A stretch of DNA of 64,000 nt from Nocardioides potassii (GCF_021648885.1 NZ_JAKJHZ010000007.1:124001-188000); one strand, 5' to 3'; counted from the stretch's first letter, positions 56,060 through 64,000 are shown. Notes: generated by a model not told the origin, from the sequence alone. Numbers and translations are program-made.

Positions 56060-56884
56060 GCTGCGACCGACGTCGAGGGTCGCGCCCTCCCGGGCGACGA
56101 CGACCTCCACCGCGGAGGAGAGCCCTGCCGACCAGCCGGCGATGTCGTCCAGCGCCGCGTCGGTCCGAGCGGGCGAGTGGTGGAACAGCACGACCGTGGC
56201 CGCACCGCACTGCTCGCCGAGCCGGACCGCGTCCTGCACGGTCGCGTGCCCGTAGTCGACGGCGACGGGTCGCTCGCCCTCGAGGAACTGGGCGTCGTGC
56301 AGGAGGACGTCGACGCCCTCGAGCATCTCCAGCAGCTCGTCGGCGACACCGGCGGCAGGCGCGTGGTCGGGGAGGTAGGCCACCGAACCGCGCTCGTCGT
56401 CCACCCGGATGCCGTACGTCCGCCCGCCCTTGTGGGCGATCTCGGCAGCACGCACGGTGAACCGCTCGATCTCGTGGGTGCCGGGCTCGAGGGCGTGGAA
56501 GCCCCACGTCCCGCGCAGCCCCTCCGGCGTGATGGGGAAGGCCGGCGGCGCGAAGGACTGCGCCAGCAGGTCGCGTCCCGAGCGGCCCTCCTGGGCCGGG
56601 ACGTAGAGGTCTGCCCGGGCGTCGTCGCGGTCGCCCGCTGCGAAGAAGGGGATGCCCTGCATGTGGTCCCAGTGCAGGTGGCTCAGCACGATCGAGCCGT
56701 CGAACGACGCCCCGGCGAGCAGGGTGGTGAGGCTCCTCAGGCCGGTGCCGGCGTCGAGGACCAGCGTCGGACGGTCGTCGCCGTCGGCCGTGACGGCCAC
56801 GCACGAGGTGTGCCCGCCGTAGCGTGAGAAGTCGGCCCCGGGGGCGGGCGTCGAGCCGCGGACTCCCAGCAGGTGGAGCTTCAT
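56051..56884 (-). CDS. MBL-fold metallo-hydrolase (possible phosphodiesterase)
   Basis: A 277-residue metallo-beta-lactamase-fold protein. It starts MKLHLLGVRGSTPAPGADFS, a start typical of RNase Z/PhnP-like phosphodiesterases. The metal motif is LSHLHWDHMQGIPFF (HxHxDH), with further ligands in YLPDHAPAA, VDVLLHDAQF, VDYGHAT and VVLFHHSP. Members hydrolyse phosphodiesters including cyclic nucleotides or RNA ends; this one's substrate is not known. Next to a cNMP-binding effector and near an adenylyl cyclase, a cAMP phosphodiesterase role is tempting but inferred. Confidence 0.85.
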   Translation of the reverse strand: MKLHLLGVRGSTPAPGADFSRYGGHTSCVAVTADGDDRPTLVLDAGTGLRSLTTLLAGASFDGSIVLSHLHWDHMQGIPFFAAGDRDDARADLYVPAQEGRSGRDLLAQSFAPPAFPITPEGLRGTWGFHALEPGTHEIERFTVRAAEIAHKGGRTYGIRVDDERGSVAYLPDHAPAAGVADELLEMLEGVDVLLHDAQFLEGERPVAVDYGHATVQDAVRLGEQCGAATVVLFHHSPARTDAALDDIAGWSAGLSSAVEVVVAREGATLDVGRSPA

Positions 56885-56916
56885 CCGGCCGTCACAGCCG
56901 GACTGTAGCGCGAAGG

Positions 56917-57957
56917 TCAGCTCGTCGCGAGGGTGTGGTTGTCGATCTCGGGGTAGTGCTGGCGGATCGCGACCTTGCGCTCGAGCTCGGCGATGATCGC
57001 CGGGGCGAAGTTGACCTCGTAGAGCGACTGGGCGCTGCCCAGGCCGCCGGGGCTGAAGACGTTGATCTCCATCAGCTTGTCGCCGACGATGTCGAGCCCG
57101 ACGAGGAACATCCCGTCCGCGACCAGCTTGGGCCGCACGATCTCGACCATCTCGAGCATCGCGTCGGTGACGTTGACCTTGGTCGCCTTGCCGCCGGCGG
57201 ACATGTTGGAGCGAATGTCCTTGGTGGTGTTGGTGCGGCGGAAGGCGGCGTACTTGCCGTCCACCACCAGCGGCTGGCCGTTCATCACGAACATCCGTAC
57301 GTCGCCCTTGACCGCCTCGGGGAGGTACTCCTGCGCGACGACGTAGCCGTCGCGGGAGATCGCCTCGATGATCTGCTTGAGGTTGGGCGACTCCTTGCGG
57401 TCGACGAGGAAGACGCCCGTGCCGCCGGAGCCCTGGAGCGGCTTGAGCACGGCCTTGCCGCCGAGATCCTCGATGAACGACTCGATCATGCCCTCGTCTC
57501 GCGAGATGAGGGTGCGCGGCCGCACGATCTCGGGGAAGTGCTGGAAGTAGGCCTTCGACAGGGCGTTGGCGAGGCTGGTCGGGTCGTTGACCACGAGCAC
57601 CCCCGACGAGGCGAAGAGCTGGCCGAAGGCGACGCCGGCGTTGTTGCGCCAGGGGTCGCTGTCGGCGTCGTCGGCGGGGTCGTTGCGCAGCATCACCACG
57701 TCGAACTCGTCGATCGGGATGAGCTGCTCGACGTCGGGCTTCTTGATGTCGGCGAGGTGGCGCTCGAGGGAGCGGTACGTCTTGGCGTGGCCGGAGCGGG
57801 CCTTGGTGCTCAATGACCCGTCGGGCTCGTAGGCGAAGTCGCCGATGCCCATGTACCAGGCCTCGTGGCCCATCTCCTTGGCCGCCATGGCCAGGCGGTT
57901 GGTCGTGTACTCCGCCTTCTCCGTCTCGATGTCGTTGACGACGAATCCGATCTTCAT
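56917..57957 (-). CDS. Glutathione-synthetase-like ATP-grasp ligase
   Basis: A 346-residue ATP-grasp protein of GshB type. The N-terminus MKIGFVVNDIETEKAEYTTN and the segment FDVVMLRNDPADDAD match prokaryotic glutathione synthetase domains; the ATP-grasp core has LGGKAVLKPLQGSGGTGVFL, VVAQEYLPEAVKGDVRMFVM and LVGLDIVGDKLMEINVFSPG. It should join a carboxylate to an amine using ATP. True glutathione synthesis is unlikely in an actinobacterium, so another peptide-like product is expected. Overlaps the QEGLA-type gene by 4 nt in one operon. Confidence 0.88.
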   Translation of the reverse strand: MKIGFVVNDIETEKAEYTTNRLAMAAKEMGHEAWYMGIGDFAYEPDGSLSTKARSGHAKTYRSLERHLADIKKPDVEQLIPIDEFDVVMLRNDPADDADSDPWRNNAGVAFGQLFASSGVLVVNDPTSLANALSKAYFQHFPEIVRPRTLISRDEGMIESFIEDLGGKAVLKPLQGSGGTGVFLVDRKESPNLKQIIEAISRDGYVVAQEYLPEAVKGDVRMFVMNGQPLVVDGKYAAFRRTNTTKDIRSNMSAGGKATKVNVTDAMLEMVEIVRPKLVADGMFLVGLDIVGDKLMEINVFSPGGLGSAQSLYEVNFAPAIIAELERKVAIRQHYPEIDNHTLATS

Positions 57958-59132
57958 GCGTGTCCCTCCAGGAGTGAGCCGAGATCATCGGTGGCCGCCG
58001 CCCGCGCGAGGTTCGCGTGGGCCTGCGGGTCGTGCAGGTAGCGGGGCAGGACGCGTGCCGGCCGGAGCAGCCCGCGGTCCTCGAGGTCGCCGATCAGCGG
58101 CAGGTCGCGCAGCGCGAACTTGCCCAGCCAGAGGCGGTCGAGCGAGCCGCCACCGCTCAGGTGCTCCAGCAGCTCGACCAGGCCACGCAGGTAGATCGCG
58201 TCCTTGGTCATCCCGCCCGAGCGGTAGACGCGCATGACGGTCGTCCACGCGCTGCCCTCGGGGAAGTCGTCGGCGACCAGTGCCTCGTGGGCCTCCTCGA
58301 AGCTCGCACCGCCGATCATCCGGTGGACGGTGACGACGCGACCGGCGAGCTGGCGCAGCCGGAAGGCGGTCAGCCCGCCGCAGGCGATCTCGCCGAGCAC
58401 GGCGAGGCCCTCCTGGGTCTCGTCGTAGCCGGCCAGCCCGACCCCCATCACCTTGATCGGCTGGTGGCTGCCGTTGGCCTGGGTCACCAGGTGCGTGCCG
58501 ACCTCGTGGTGGAGCAGCGCCTGCGCGCGGGCACGCTGCACCTTGGTCTCCGGGCCGATGAGCAGCACGTCCCCCGAGACCATCACCCCGTTGACGTCGG
58601 CCCGGAGCTCGGCGTGCATCGCGAGGTCGGGGTCGGCGTCGCGGTAGAGCGCGATCTCCGCCTCGGCCATCGCGAGGAACTCCTCGGCGTCGAGCGCCTC
58701 ATCGCTCGGCTCGGTGCGGGTGATGCCGGCCAGGAGTTGCTCGGCCTGTCGGCGCAGGGAGGGCGACACGCCGCCGTACAGCTCTACGCTGAGCGGCAGG
58801 AAGTCCTCGGTGTCGCGCGCCTCGAGCATGTCGAGCTGCAGCTCCATCTCGCGGTGCTTGGCACGCAGCAGCTGGCCGAGCACGGGGTCCTCGACCGAGC
58901 CGAGGTCGACGGCGGCCAGCTGGGTCCGTACGACGTCGGGGTCGGTCTCGAGCTCGCGATAGGTGAAGCCGGGCTCGGGCGCACGGCCCGCCAGGAAGTC
59001 GTCGCGCAGGTCGTCGGCGTCGACGGGCGTGATGTCGAGCAGGAACCGGAAGCTCCCCGCGAGCAGCGCGAGCTGGTGGTCGACCGCGAGGTCGCTCGCG
59101 CTCAACCCCTCCGACTCGGGGTCAGCGCTCAC
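57954..59132 (-). CDS. QEGLA-motif (DUF1704) metallopeptidase-like protein
   Basis: A 392-residue protein of the flavohemoglobin expression-modulating QEGLA family. The zinc-peptidase-like motif is ALLHHEVGTHLVTQANGS (HExxxH variant), and the family name motif appears as YDETQEGLAVLGEIACGG. The family is related to tyrosine/MATCAP-type carboxypeptidases. It would cleave or trim a small peptide. Start GTG at 59132 overlaps the upstream amidohydrolase gene by 4 nt; the ATP-grasp gene overlaps its end by 4 nt, so the three proteins are probably made together. Confidence 0.88.
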   Translation of the reverse strand: MSADPESEGLSASDLAVDHQLALLAGSFRFLLDITPVDADDLRDDFLAGRAPEPGFTYRELETDPDVVRTQLAAVDLGSVEDPVLGQLLRAKHREMELQLDMLEARDTEDFLPLSVELYGGVSPSLRRQAEQLLAGITRTEPSDEALDAEEFLAMAEAEIALYRDADPDLAMHAELRADVNGVMVSGDVLLIGPETKVQRARAQALLHHEVGTHLVTQANGSHQPIKVMGVGLAGYDETQEGLAVLGEIACGGLTAFRLRQLAGRVVTVHRMIGGASFEEAHEALVADDFPEGSAWTTVMRVYRSGGMTKDAIYLRGLVELLEHLSGGGSLDRLWLGKFALRDLPLIGDLEDRGLLRPARVLPRYLHDPQAHANLARAAATDDLGSLLEGHA

Positions 59133-59929
59133 CGGAGCTTCTCCAGCTCCTCGCGCATCCCGGGCAGGGTCGACGCGAGCGCGCTGCGCAGGCAGGCCAG
59201 CCGTTCCTCGTCGACCTCGGCCGTCCACTCGTCCATCCAGACCTTCTTGAACTCGAGCGCGAGCACGCACCCCACGCCGGGGTAGCGGTCGTGGACGAAC
59301 CACGCCAGCGCGCGGCCCTCGAAGGCGACGTTCTCCCGCGCGTCGATCGGTCCGCAGCCACCTCCCTGACGGATGTCGGCCAGGAAGCGCTCCACGAGCG
59401 GCCCGAACGTCTCGCGGTCGATGCTGCCGGTGCCGACGTTGACCTCGGGGTTGTCCTCGGCGGGCGCCGGCGGTGCGTCGGCGCCGTCACGGCGGTGGTT
59501 GTAGGAGTGCACGTCCAGCAGGACGAACGGACCTCGCTCGGCCAGCGCGTCGAGCCGGGGTGCGAGCGCCTCGTAGAAGGCGTCGTAGGTCGCGAGGCTC
59601 CCCGCGAACAGCTCGCGCGACAGCGTCCCGCCGTGCCAGACGTCGAGGCCCCAGCAGTCCTCGGGACGCCGGTAGACCGCCTCGCGTCGCGGCCGGTTGA
59701 GGTCGGCCTCGAAGCGCGAGCGGTGCGTGATGGCGCGGTCGGGCACGACCTCGGCGATCCGGTCGGTGAACGGGTCCTCCTCGCGCAGCCGCACCTGCTC
59801 GTCGAGCACCATCGCGTCGGCGATCTCCGGGCGCAGCCCGTGGCCGGCGTGCACCGACGTCGCGACGACCGGTCCCTCCCAGTCGCCTGCGAACGCGACG
59901 ATGCCCGACGTCCCTCCCAAGTCCGTCAT
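59129..59929 (-). CDS. N-formylglutamate amidohydrolase-like protein
   Basis: A 266-residue protein of the FGase superfamily. Motifs are VATSVHAGHGLRPEIADAMV, RSRFEADLNRPRREAVYRRP, FVLLDVHSYNHRRDGADAP and CVLALEFKKVWMDEW, with metal and substrate residues (His, Glu, Asn, Arg) in the expected blocks. Not in a histidine-degradation cluster, so the substrate is probably another N-acylated amino acid or peptide. First gene of the three-gene operon; ATG at 59929 has a TAGACA box 7 nt upstream. Confidence 0.85.
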   Translation of the reverse strand: MTDLGGTSGIVAFAGDWEGPVVATSVHAGHGLRPEIADAMVLDEQVRLREEDPFTDRIAEVVPDRAITHRSRFEADLNRPRREAVYRRPEDCWGLDVWHGGTLSRELFAGSLATYDAFYEALAPRLDALAERGPFVLLDVHSYNHRRDGADAPPAPAEDNPEVNVGTGSIDRETFGPLVERFLADIRQGGGCGPIDARENVAFEGRALAWFVHDRYPGVGCVLALEFKKVWMDEWTAEVDEERLACLRSALASTLPGMREELEKLR

Positions 59930-60019
59930 GCCCGACTGTCTACCGCACCGACGGGTGCCCGCCCACCCCGTCGGGCACCCCTGCGGGTGGACGGGTGGCG
60001 CCGGTGCTACTACTGGACC

Positions 60020-60718
60020 ATGCGGATCGTCGTCCTGACCGGCGCCGGGATCTCGGCGGAGAGCGGGCTCTCCACCTTCCGCGACGCGGACGGGCTGTGG
60101 GAGGGCCACGACCCGATGCAGGTCGCCACCCCGGAGGCGTACGACGACGACCCGGCGCTGGTGCAGAGGTTCTACGACGAGCGGCGCGCGGCACTGTCGA
60201 CGGTCGAGCCCAACGCCGCGCACCGCGCGCTCGCGCGGCTCGAGACGGCGCTCGGCGACGACCTCCTCGTCGTCACCCAGAACGTCGACGACCTCCACGA
60301 GCGGGCCGGCTCCACCCGGGTGCACCACCTCCACGGACGCCTCAGGTCCGCCTGGTGCACGTCGTGCGACCAGCGGCACGAGTGGGACGGTCCGCTCGCC
60401 GACCGGCCACCGTGCCCGGCCTGCGGCGAGCGCACCCTGCGTCCCGACATCGTGTGGTTCGGCGAGATCCCCTACGGCATGGACGTCGTCGAGCGTGCCC
60501 TGTGGTCGTGCGACCGTTTCGTGTCGATCGGGACGTCGGGCGTGGTCTACCCGGCGGCGGCGTTCGTGCAGTGGGCGCGCGGACGGACCCTCGAGCTCAA
60601 CCTCGAGCCCAGCGTGGGCGTGAGCGACTTCGAGGAGTCCCGTCAGGGACCCGCGACCCACCTCGTGCCGGCCTGGGTCGAGGAGGTCCTCGGCGACGGC
60701 GGACCGAAGTCGTCCTGA
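60020..60718 (+). CDS. NAD-dependent protein deacylase (sirtuin, CobB type)
   Basis: A 232-residue sirtuin. NAD-binding motifs are VVLTGAGISAESGLSTFRDA and VVTQNVDDLHERAG; the catalytic His is in VHHLHGRLRSAWC; zinc cysteines are in CTSCDQ and CPACGE; the C-terminal Rossmann part has SIGTSGVVYPAAAF and LELNLEPSVG. It removes acyl groups from lysine using NAD. The Tyr/Arg pair of desuccinylases is not obvious, so deacetylase is likelier. Its last 76 nt overlap, antisense, the end of the histidine kinase gene on the minus strand. Confidence 0.93.
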   Translation: MRIVVLTGAGISAESGLSTFRDADGLWEGHDPMQVATPEAYDDDPALVQRFYDERRAALSTVEPNAAHRALARLETALGDDLLVVTQNVDDLHERAGSTRVHHLHGRLRSAWCTSCDQRHEWDGPLADRPPCPACGERTLRPDIVWFGEIPYGMDVVERALWSCDRFVSIGTSGVVYPAAAFVQWARGRTLELNLEPSVGVSDFEESRQGPATHLVPAWVEEVLGDGGPKSS

Positions 60719-62502
60719 GGCGGCGGCGCCGGGAAGCGCAGCCGCATCGTCGTGCCGCGGCCCAGCCGCGACTCGACCTCGACCGACCCTCCGTGGCGCT
60801 GCATGATCTCGCGCACGATGCCGAGGCCCAGCCCGGTGCCGGGGCGCTGGAGCGCGTCCTCGTTGGTCGAGCGGAACAGCGGCGCGAACAGGTTGGCCTG
60901 GTCGGCCTCGGAGATGCCGATGCCCTCGTCTCGGCAGATGAAGGTGACCGAGCCGTCGGCGCCGCGGTCGACCCCCAGCCAGATCTCGTCGCCGGCGTTG
61001 GAGTACTTCACGGCGTTGTCGACGAGGTTGCTGATCGCGCCCGCGACCTCGCGGGCGTCGGCGTGGACGACCGCCGGGCCGGTCTCGCCGACGAGCTGCA
61101 GCGTGACACCGGCCTTCTCGGCGACGGCCGTCATCGCGACGAGGGTCTGGTCGACGATCGCCATCAGGTCGATGCGCCTCATGGTCGGCGGGTGCTGCGG
61201 GTCGCTGACGCGCGAGAGCATCGCGAGGCCCTCGAGCAGGTCGCTGAGCCGCTCGGTGCCGCGGAGGATCGCCTGTGCCCGGCGCCGGTCGCGCTCGTCC
61301 ATGTCCTCACTGGTGGCGAGGAACTCCGCGTTGGCGGCGATCACGGTCATCGGGTTGTTGATCTCGTGGGTGAGCTCGCGCAGGAAGCGGTGGCGTGCCT
61401 CCTCGAGCTCGCGCAGCTCCTCCAGCAGCCGGCGCTCGCGCTGCGTCGCGCGCGCGTTGGCGATCGCGCGGCCCAGGTCGTGGCCGAGCTCGAGGACGGC
61501 GACGCCCTCGCCGTCGGTCCAGCGCCGCGAGCCGGTGCGGCGGGCGGCCATCAGCATCCCGAGCACCTCGTCCTCGACCCCGACGGGCGCGACGACGACG
61601 GCCTCGAAGCCGGCCTCGTCGAGGGCACGCGCGAACCAGTCGGCGTGCGCGGCCTCCAGCACCGGGTCTCCCCAGATCTGCTCGGGCTCGATGATGAGGA
61701 CCCGCTGGTCCGCCCACGCCCGCGCGGCAGCGGCGTCCAGCGCCTGGCGCACGTCGGGTGCCATCTGCAGGCCCAGGCTGTCCGGGGTCTCGACGTCCTC
61801 GTCGAGGAAGGTGTGGATCTCCAGCTCGTCGACCGACAGCGCACCGAGCAGCGTCACGCGGGCCTCGCGCAGGAGGTGGTGCACGTCGTGGCGGGCCGGG
61901 TTGGACCGGGCCAGCCGGCGGGTGGCGCGGATGACCCGCATGTGGTCGGCGAACTCCTCGCGCTCGACCGCGGTGACCACCGAGCGCAGCGTCATCGCCA
62001 GCTCGTCGGAGATCTCGAGCAACCGGTCCTTGTCGGGCCGCTTGAGGTCGGTCGGCACGTCGAGGTACAGCAGCGCTCGCAGGTCGCCCCGCTCGTCCGC
62101 GATCTGGGCGACCAGCATGTCCATCGGGTGCCAGTCGTCGGGGTTGCCGGTGGTCGGGATGTCGGGCACGAGGACCACGCCGTCGATGAGGTCGCGGGTG
62201 CTGTCGGCGAAGCCTTCGTCGGGCATCCAGACGAAGTGGCCGAACTGCTCGCCGTCGGCGAACGCGGCCTGCATGTCGGCGAGCCGCGAGGCGGTGCCGA
62301 GGCGCTCCTCGGCGCTGGTCAGGTCGCCGTAGATCGCGACGAACTCCAGCAGGCCCTTGGGGCGGACGACCTCGATGGCGCAGACCCGGAACCCGGCGCG
62401 GGTGGCGGCGTCGCGCGCCAGGGCGTGCATCAGCGCCCGAGCACGTGCATCACCCCAACTCAGGTCGCGCGTCCGGCGCTCCCCTGGTCGCCCCTGGTCC
62501 AT
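60643..62502 (-). CDS. GAF-domain sensor histidine kinase
   Basis: A 619-residue soluble kinase. Two GAF regions occupy ~20-180 and ~205-365, linked by a coiled coil (EISDELAMTLRSVVTAVERE). HisKA follows with phospho-His in FLRELTHEINNPMTVIAANA (~390). HATPase_c has VAGAISNLVDNAVKYSN (N box), RDEGIGISEADQANLF (G1/F) and PGTGLGLGIVREIMQRHGG (G2). No response regulator is adjacent. An AGGAGG site and TACGAT -10 lie upstream. The end overlaps the sirtuin gene. It is a paralogue of the next kinase. Confidence 0.9.
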   Translation of the reverse strand: MDQGRPGERRTRDLSWGDARARALMHALARDAATRAGFRVCAIEVVRPKGLLEFVAIYGDLTSAEERLGTASRLADMQAAFADGEQFGHFVWMPDEGFADSTRDLIDGVVLVPDIPTTGNPDDWHPMDMLVAQIADERGDLRALLYLDVPTDLKRPDKDRLLEISDELAMTLRSVVTAVEREEFADHMRVIRATRRLARSNPARHDVHHLLREARVTLLGALSVDELEIHTFLDEDVETPDSLGLQMAPDVRQALDAAAARAWADQRVLIIEPEQIWGDPVLEAAHADWFARALDEAGFEAVVVAPVGVEDEVLGMLMAARRTGSRRWTDGEGVAVLELGHDLGRAIANARATQRERRLLEELRELEEARHRFLRELTHEINNPMTVIAANAEFLATSEDMDERDRRRAQAILRGTERLSDLLEGLAMLSRVSDPQHPPTMRRIDLMAIVDQTLVAMTAVAEKAGVTLQLVGETGPAVVHADAREVAGAISNLVDNAVKYSNAGDEIWLGVDRGADGSVTFICRDEGIGISEADQANLFAPLFRSTNEDALQRPGTGLGLGIVREIMQRHGGSVEVESRLGRGTTMRLRFPAPPPQDDFGPPSPRTSSTQAGTRWVAGP

Positions 62503-62650
62503 GGCGGTCTCGTCCTCCTGTCGCGGATCGTAGGCGGGGGGCCCAGGCTCCGGGCGCTTTTCCCCCCGTCTTGCCGGATGCTGGGGAGGAACTGTTGAGA
62601 AGGGGTATGTCTAGACCGATTCAGGTGGCCCGGACGGGTGGTGCCGGCCT

Positions 62651-62686
62651 GGTCACAACGGTCACGACGGTCACGGCGGTCACGAC
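62651..62686. repeat. Four 9-bp direct repeats at a kinase gene stop codon
   Basis: GGTCACAAC, GGTCACGAC, GGTCACGGC, GGTCACGAC in tandem. The minus-strand kinase stop (TGA at 62682-62680) lies in one unit, and because the period is 9 the other units repeat TGA in the same frame, giving stacked stops. The rest of the gap 62503-62650 carries the promoter of the gene at 62502. Confidence 0.85.
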
Positions 62687-64000
62687 GACTCGTCGGCGGA
62701 CGCCACCGGCAGCCGTGCGACGAACGTCGTGCCGACCCCGACCTCCGAGGTGACGTCCACTCGCCCGCCGTGGGCGGCGACCACGCTCTCCACGATCGAG
62801 AGCCCGAGCCCGGTGCCGGGCCTGGTCCGGGCGGCCGGGTCGCCCGCGCGGAAGAAGGGCGTGAACACGTGGGGGAGGTCGGCGGGGGCGATGCCGATGC
62901 CTGCGTCGGCACAGGTCAGCACGGCCTCGCCGTCGGCCACCTCCAGCGTGATCGAGACCCAGCCTCCGGACGGGGTGTACTTCACCGCGTTGGAGAGCAG
63001 GTTGGCGACCATCCGCTGGAGCGCCGCCTCCTCGCCGGCCACCACGACGCCCTCGGTGACGTGGCTGGTCAGGTCGACACCGCCGCGCGCGGCCACCGTC
63101 TCGAGGAACTCGTGGCACTCGCGCACGGCCGCCGAGAGGTCGACCGGGACGCTCGGGACGGCGCGGTCGGGGTCGCTGACCGCGGCGAGCGCCATGAGCG
63201 CCTCGACCATGTCCTCGATCCGGCGGGCCGCCCGGTCCATCGCCTCGAGCGACTCACGCGCGTCCGGGGTCGGCTCGTCCAGTGCGAGCAGCTCGAGGTG
63301 GGTCCACAGCACGCTCACCGGGTTGCGCAGCTCGTGGGCCAGCGTGGTCACCATGTCGCGGCGGTGGTCGTTGACCTCGCGGAGCTCGGCGTTGAGGCGG
63401 CGCTCGCGCTCCATGATGCGGGCGTCGAGCACGACGCCGGCGAGGTCGTTGGCTACGGCGGCCGCGGCGTTGATCTCGGAGTCGATCCACCGGGCGCCGC
63501 CGACGGCCCGGCCGAGCCCCATCGTGCCGAGGTACTCCTCCCCCATGCCGATCGGGACGAGCAGCAGCGAGCCGAGGCCGTGCGTCTCCATCGCCGCGGC
63601 CATCACGTCCGGGGTCGGGGTCGCCCACTCCTCGAGGCCCCACGTCCGGTCGGGCTCGACCACGAGGTGGCCGCGCCGCAGCCACACCTCGCGCATCTGC
63701 GCCTCGAGCTCGGCGGTGTGCGGCTCGAGCAGCGGCTCGACGTCGCCTGCGAGCAGCACGTCGAAGAAGTCGATCGGCATCCCCGCGACCATCGCCTCCG
63801 ACAGCTCGCGCATGAAGTCGTCGACCGCGAGGCCGGGGCGGACGCTGCGCACCGCCGTACGGGCCCGGGTGACCATGCGGACCTGCTCGCCGTAGAGCTC
63901 GCGCTCCACGATGCTGACGATCGCCTCGTAGAGCACGCCGATCTCGTCGTTGATCGACGCCATCTGCTCCGCCGTGGGTCGCAGGCCCGAGTGCGGCTCG
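62680..64000 (-). CDS. GAF-domain sensor histidine kinase, N-terminus outside window
   Basis: The frame is open to the window edge; an internal ATG at 63963 would give 427 residues. The visible part has a coiled-coil linker (EAIVSIVERELYGEQVRMVT), one GAF domain, HisKA with VTTLAHELRNPVSVLWTHLE, and HATPase_c with LQRMVANLLSNAVKYTPSGG, CADAGIGIAPADLPHVF and RPGTGLGLSIVESVVAAHGG. The linker and GAF align with the second half of the upstream kinase's sensor region, so a first GAF domain probably lies outside the window and 63963 is unlikely to be the true start. Confidence 0.88.
   Translation of the reverse strand, partial: EPHSGLRPTAEQMASINDEIGVLYEAIVSIVERELYGEQVRMVTRARTAVRSVRPGLAVDDFMRELSEAMVAGMPIDFFDVLLAGDVEPLLEPHTAELEAQMREVWLRRGHLVVEPDRTWGLEEWATPTPDVMAAAMETHGLGSLLLVPIGMGEEYLGTMGLGRAVGGARWIDSEINAAAAVANDLAGVVLDARIMERERRLNAELREVNDHRRDMVTTLAHELRNPVSVLWTHLELLALDEPTPDARESLEAMDRAARRIEDMVEALMALAAVSDPDRAVPSVPVDLSAAVRECHEFLETVAARGGVDLTSHVTEGVVVAGEEAALQRMVANLLSNAVKYTPSGGWVSITLEVADGEAVLTCADAGIGIAPADLPHVFTPFFRAGDPAARTRPGTGLGLSIVESVVAAHGGRVDVTSEVGVGTTFVARLPVASADESS

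Noticed and set aside
57954..59303. Extension of the QEGLA protein start to 59303
   Set aside because: It would overlap 175 bp of the amidohydrolase gene and add an Arg-rich stretch. The GTG at 59132 gives the usual 4-nt operon overlap.
62651..62686. Possible CRISPR-like array
   Set aside because: The repeats are only 9 bp with no spacers; this is a simple tandem repeat at a gene end.

Overview
The window is 64 kb of very GC-rich DNA that looks like a chromosomal segment of a motile actinobacterium, most likely a Nocardioides-type member of the Nocardioidaceae. This assignment is inferred. It rests on the strong G/C third-position bias, TANNNT boxes placed 6-7 nt before start codons, a MerR-DICT regulator, a deazaflavin-type nitroreductase, a GAF histidine kinase of DevS type, and a flagellar locus without L/P-ring genes. 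Genes are densely packed: no stretch over 300 bases lacks a gene, and I saw no rRNA, tRNA, CRISPR array, insertion sequence or prophage.

Layout. 1-4.0 kb: a truncated lipoprotein and small genes (SRPBCC protein, DUF6328-like membrane protein, Rho-N-like protein, MerR-DICT regulator, CsbD-like protein, CinA C-terminal domain, two tiny membrane proteins). 4.1-12.6 kb: recC-recB-recD, a complete RecBCD nuclease-helicase. 12.7-16.9 kb: an ACT-domain protein, a twin palindromic repeat, an MFS transporter, a small acidic protein and a DevS-like histidine kinase. 16.7-44.9 kb: one continuous flagellar locus. 44.9-47.7 kb: a LuxR-type response regulator, an F420-type nitroreductase, menB with an upstream 27-codon ORF, and a small unknown gene. 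47.8-56.9 kb: a large soluble-adenylyl-cyclase-like protein, a secreted protein, an MFS/cNMP-binding/patatin fusion and a metallo-beta-lactamase-fold hydrolase. 56.9-59.9 kb: an ATP-grasp / QEGLA-peptidase / N-formylglutamate-amidohydrolase-like operon. 60.0-64 kb: a sirtuin and two tandem GAF histidine kinases, the second cut by the window edge.

The flagellar locus is organised in blocks. On the minus strand, flgB-flgC-fliE-fliF-fliG-fliH-fliI-fliJ-(NlpC/P60+SLT hydrolase)-fliK-flgD-flgE build the rod, MS-ring, export ATPase and hook. Then come flbD-motA-motB-fliL (stator), fliM-fliN-fliO-fliP-fliQ-fliR-flhB (switch and export gate) and flhA. To the right lie fliD-fliS-fliT-like, flagellin, and a FliA/WhiG-type sigma factor. 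Divergently on the plus strand are flgN-flgK-flgL-fliW-csrA. Six sites with the form CTCA(A/G)-N15-G(C/T)CGA(T/A) stand before flgB, flbD, fliM, flhA, flagellin and flgN. This is the pattern I recall for actinobacterial FliA promoters, so I infer that the local sigma factor drives the locus. The flagellin leader also carries a GGA-hexaloop hairpin and a GGA-rich Shine-Dalgarno region, the layout of CsrA sites, and fliW-csrA are present, so a CsrA-FliW flagellin feedback loop is likely.

The most unusual region is 47.8-56.9 kb. A cyclase that appears to work as an internal pseudo-heterodimer lies next to a transporter-phospholipase fusion carrying a well-preserved cyclic-nucleotide-binding domain, followed by an MBL-fold hydrolase that could be a phosphodiesterase. 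I propose this as a candidate cAMP-controlled membrane-lipid/transport module. That is inference from domain content and adjacency.
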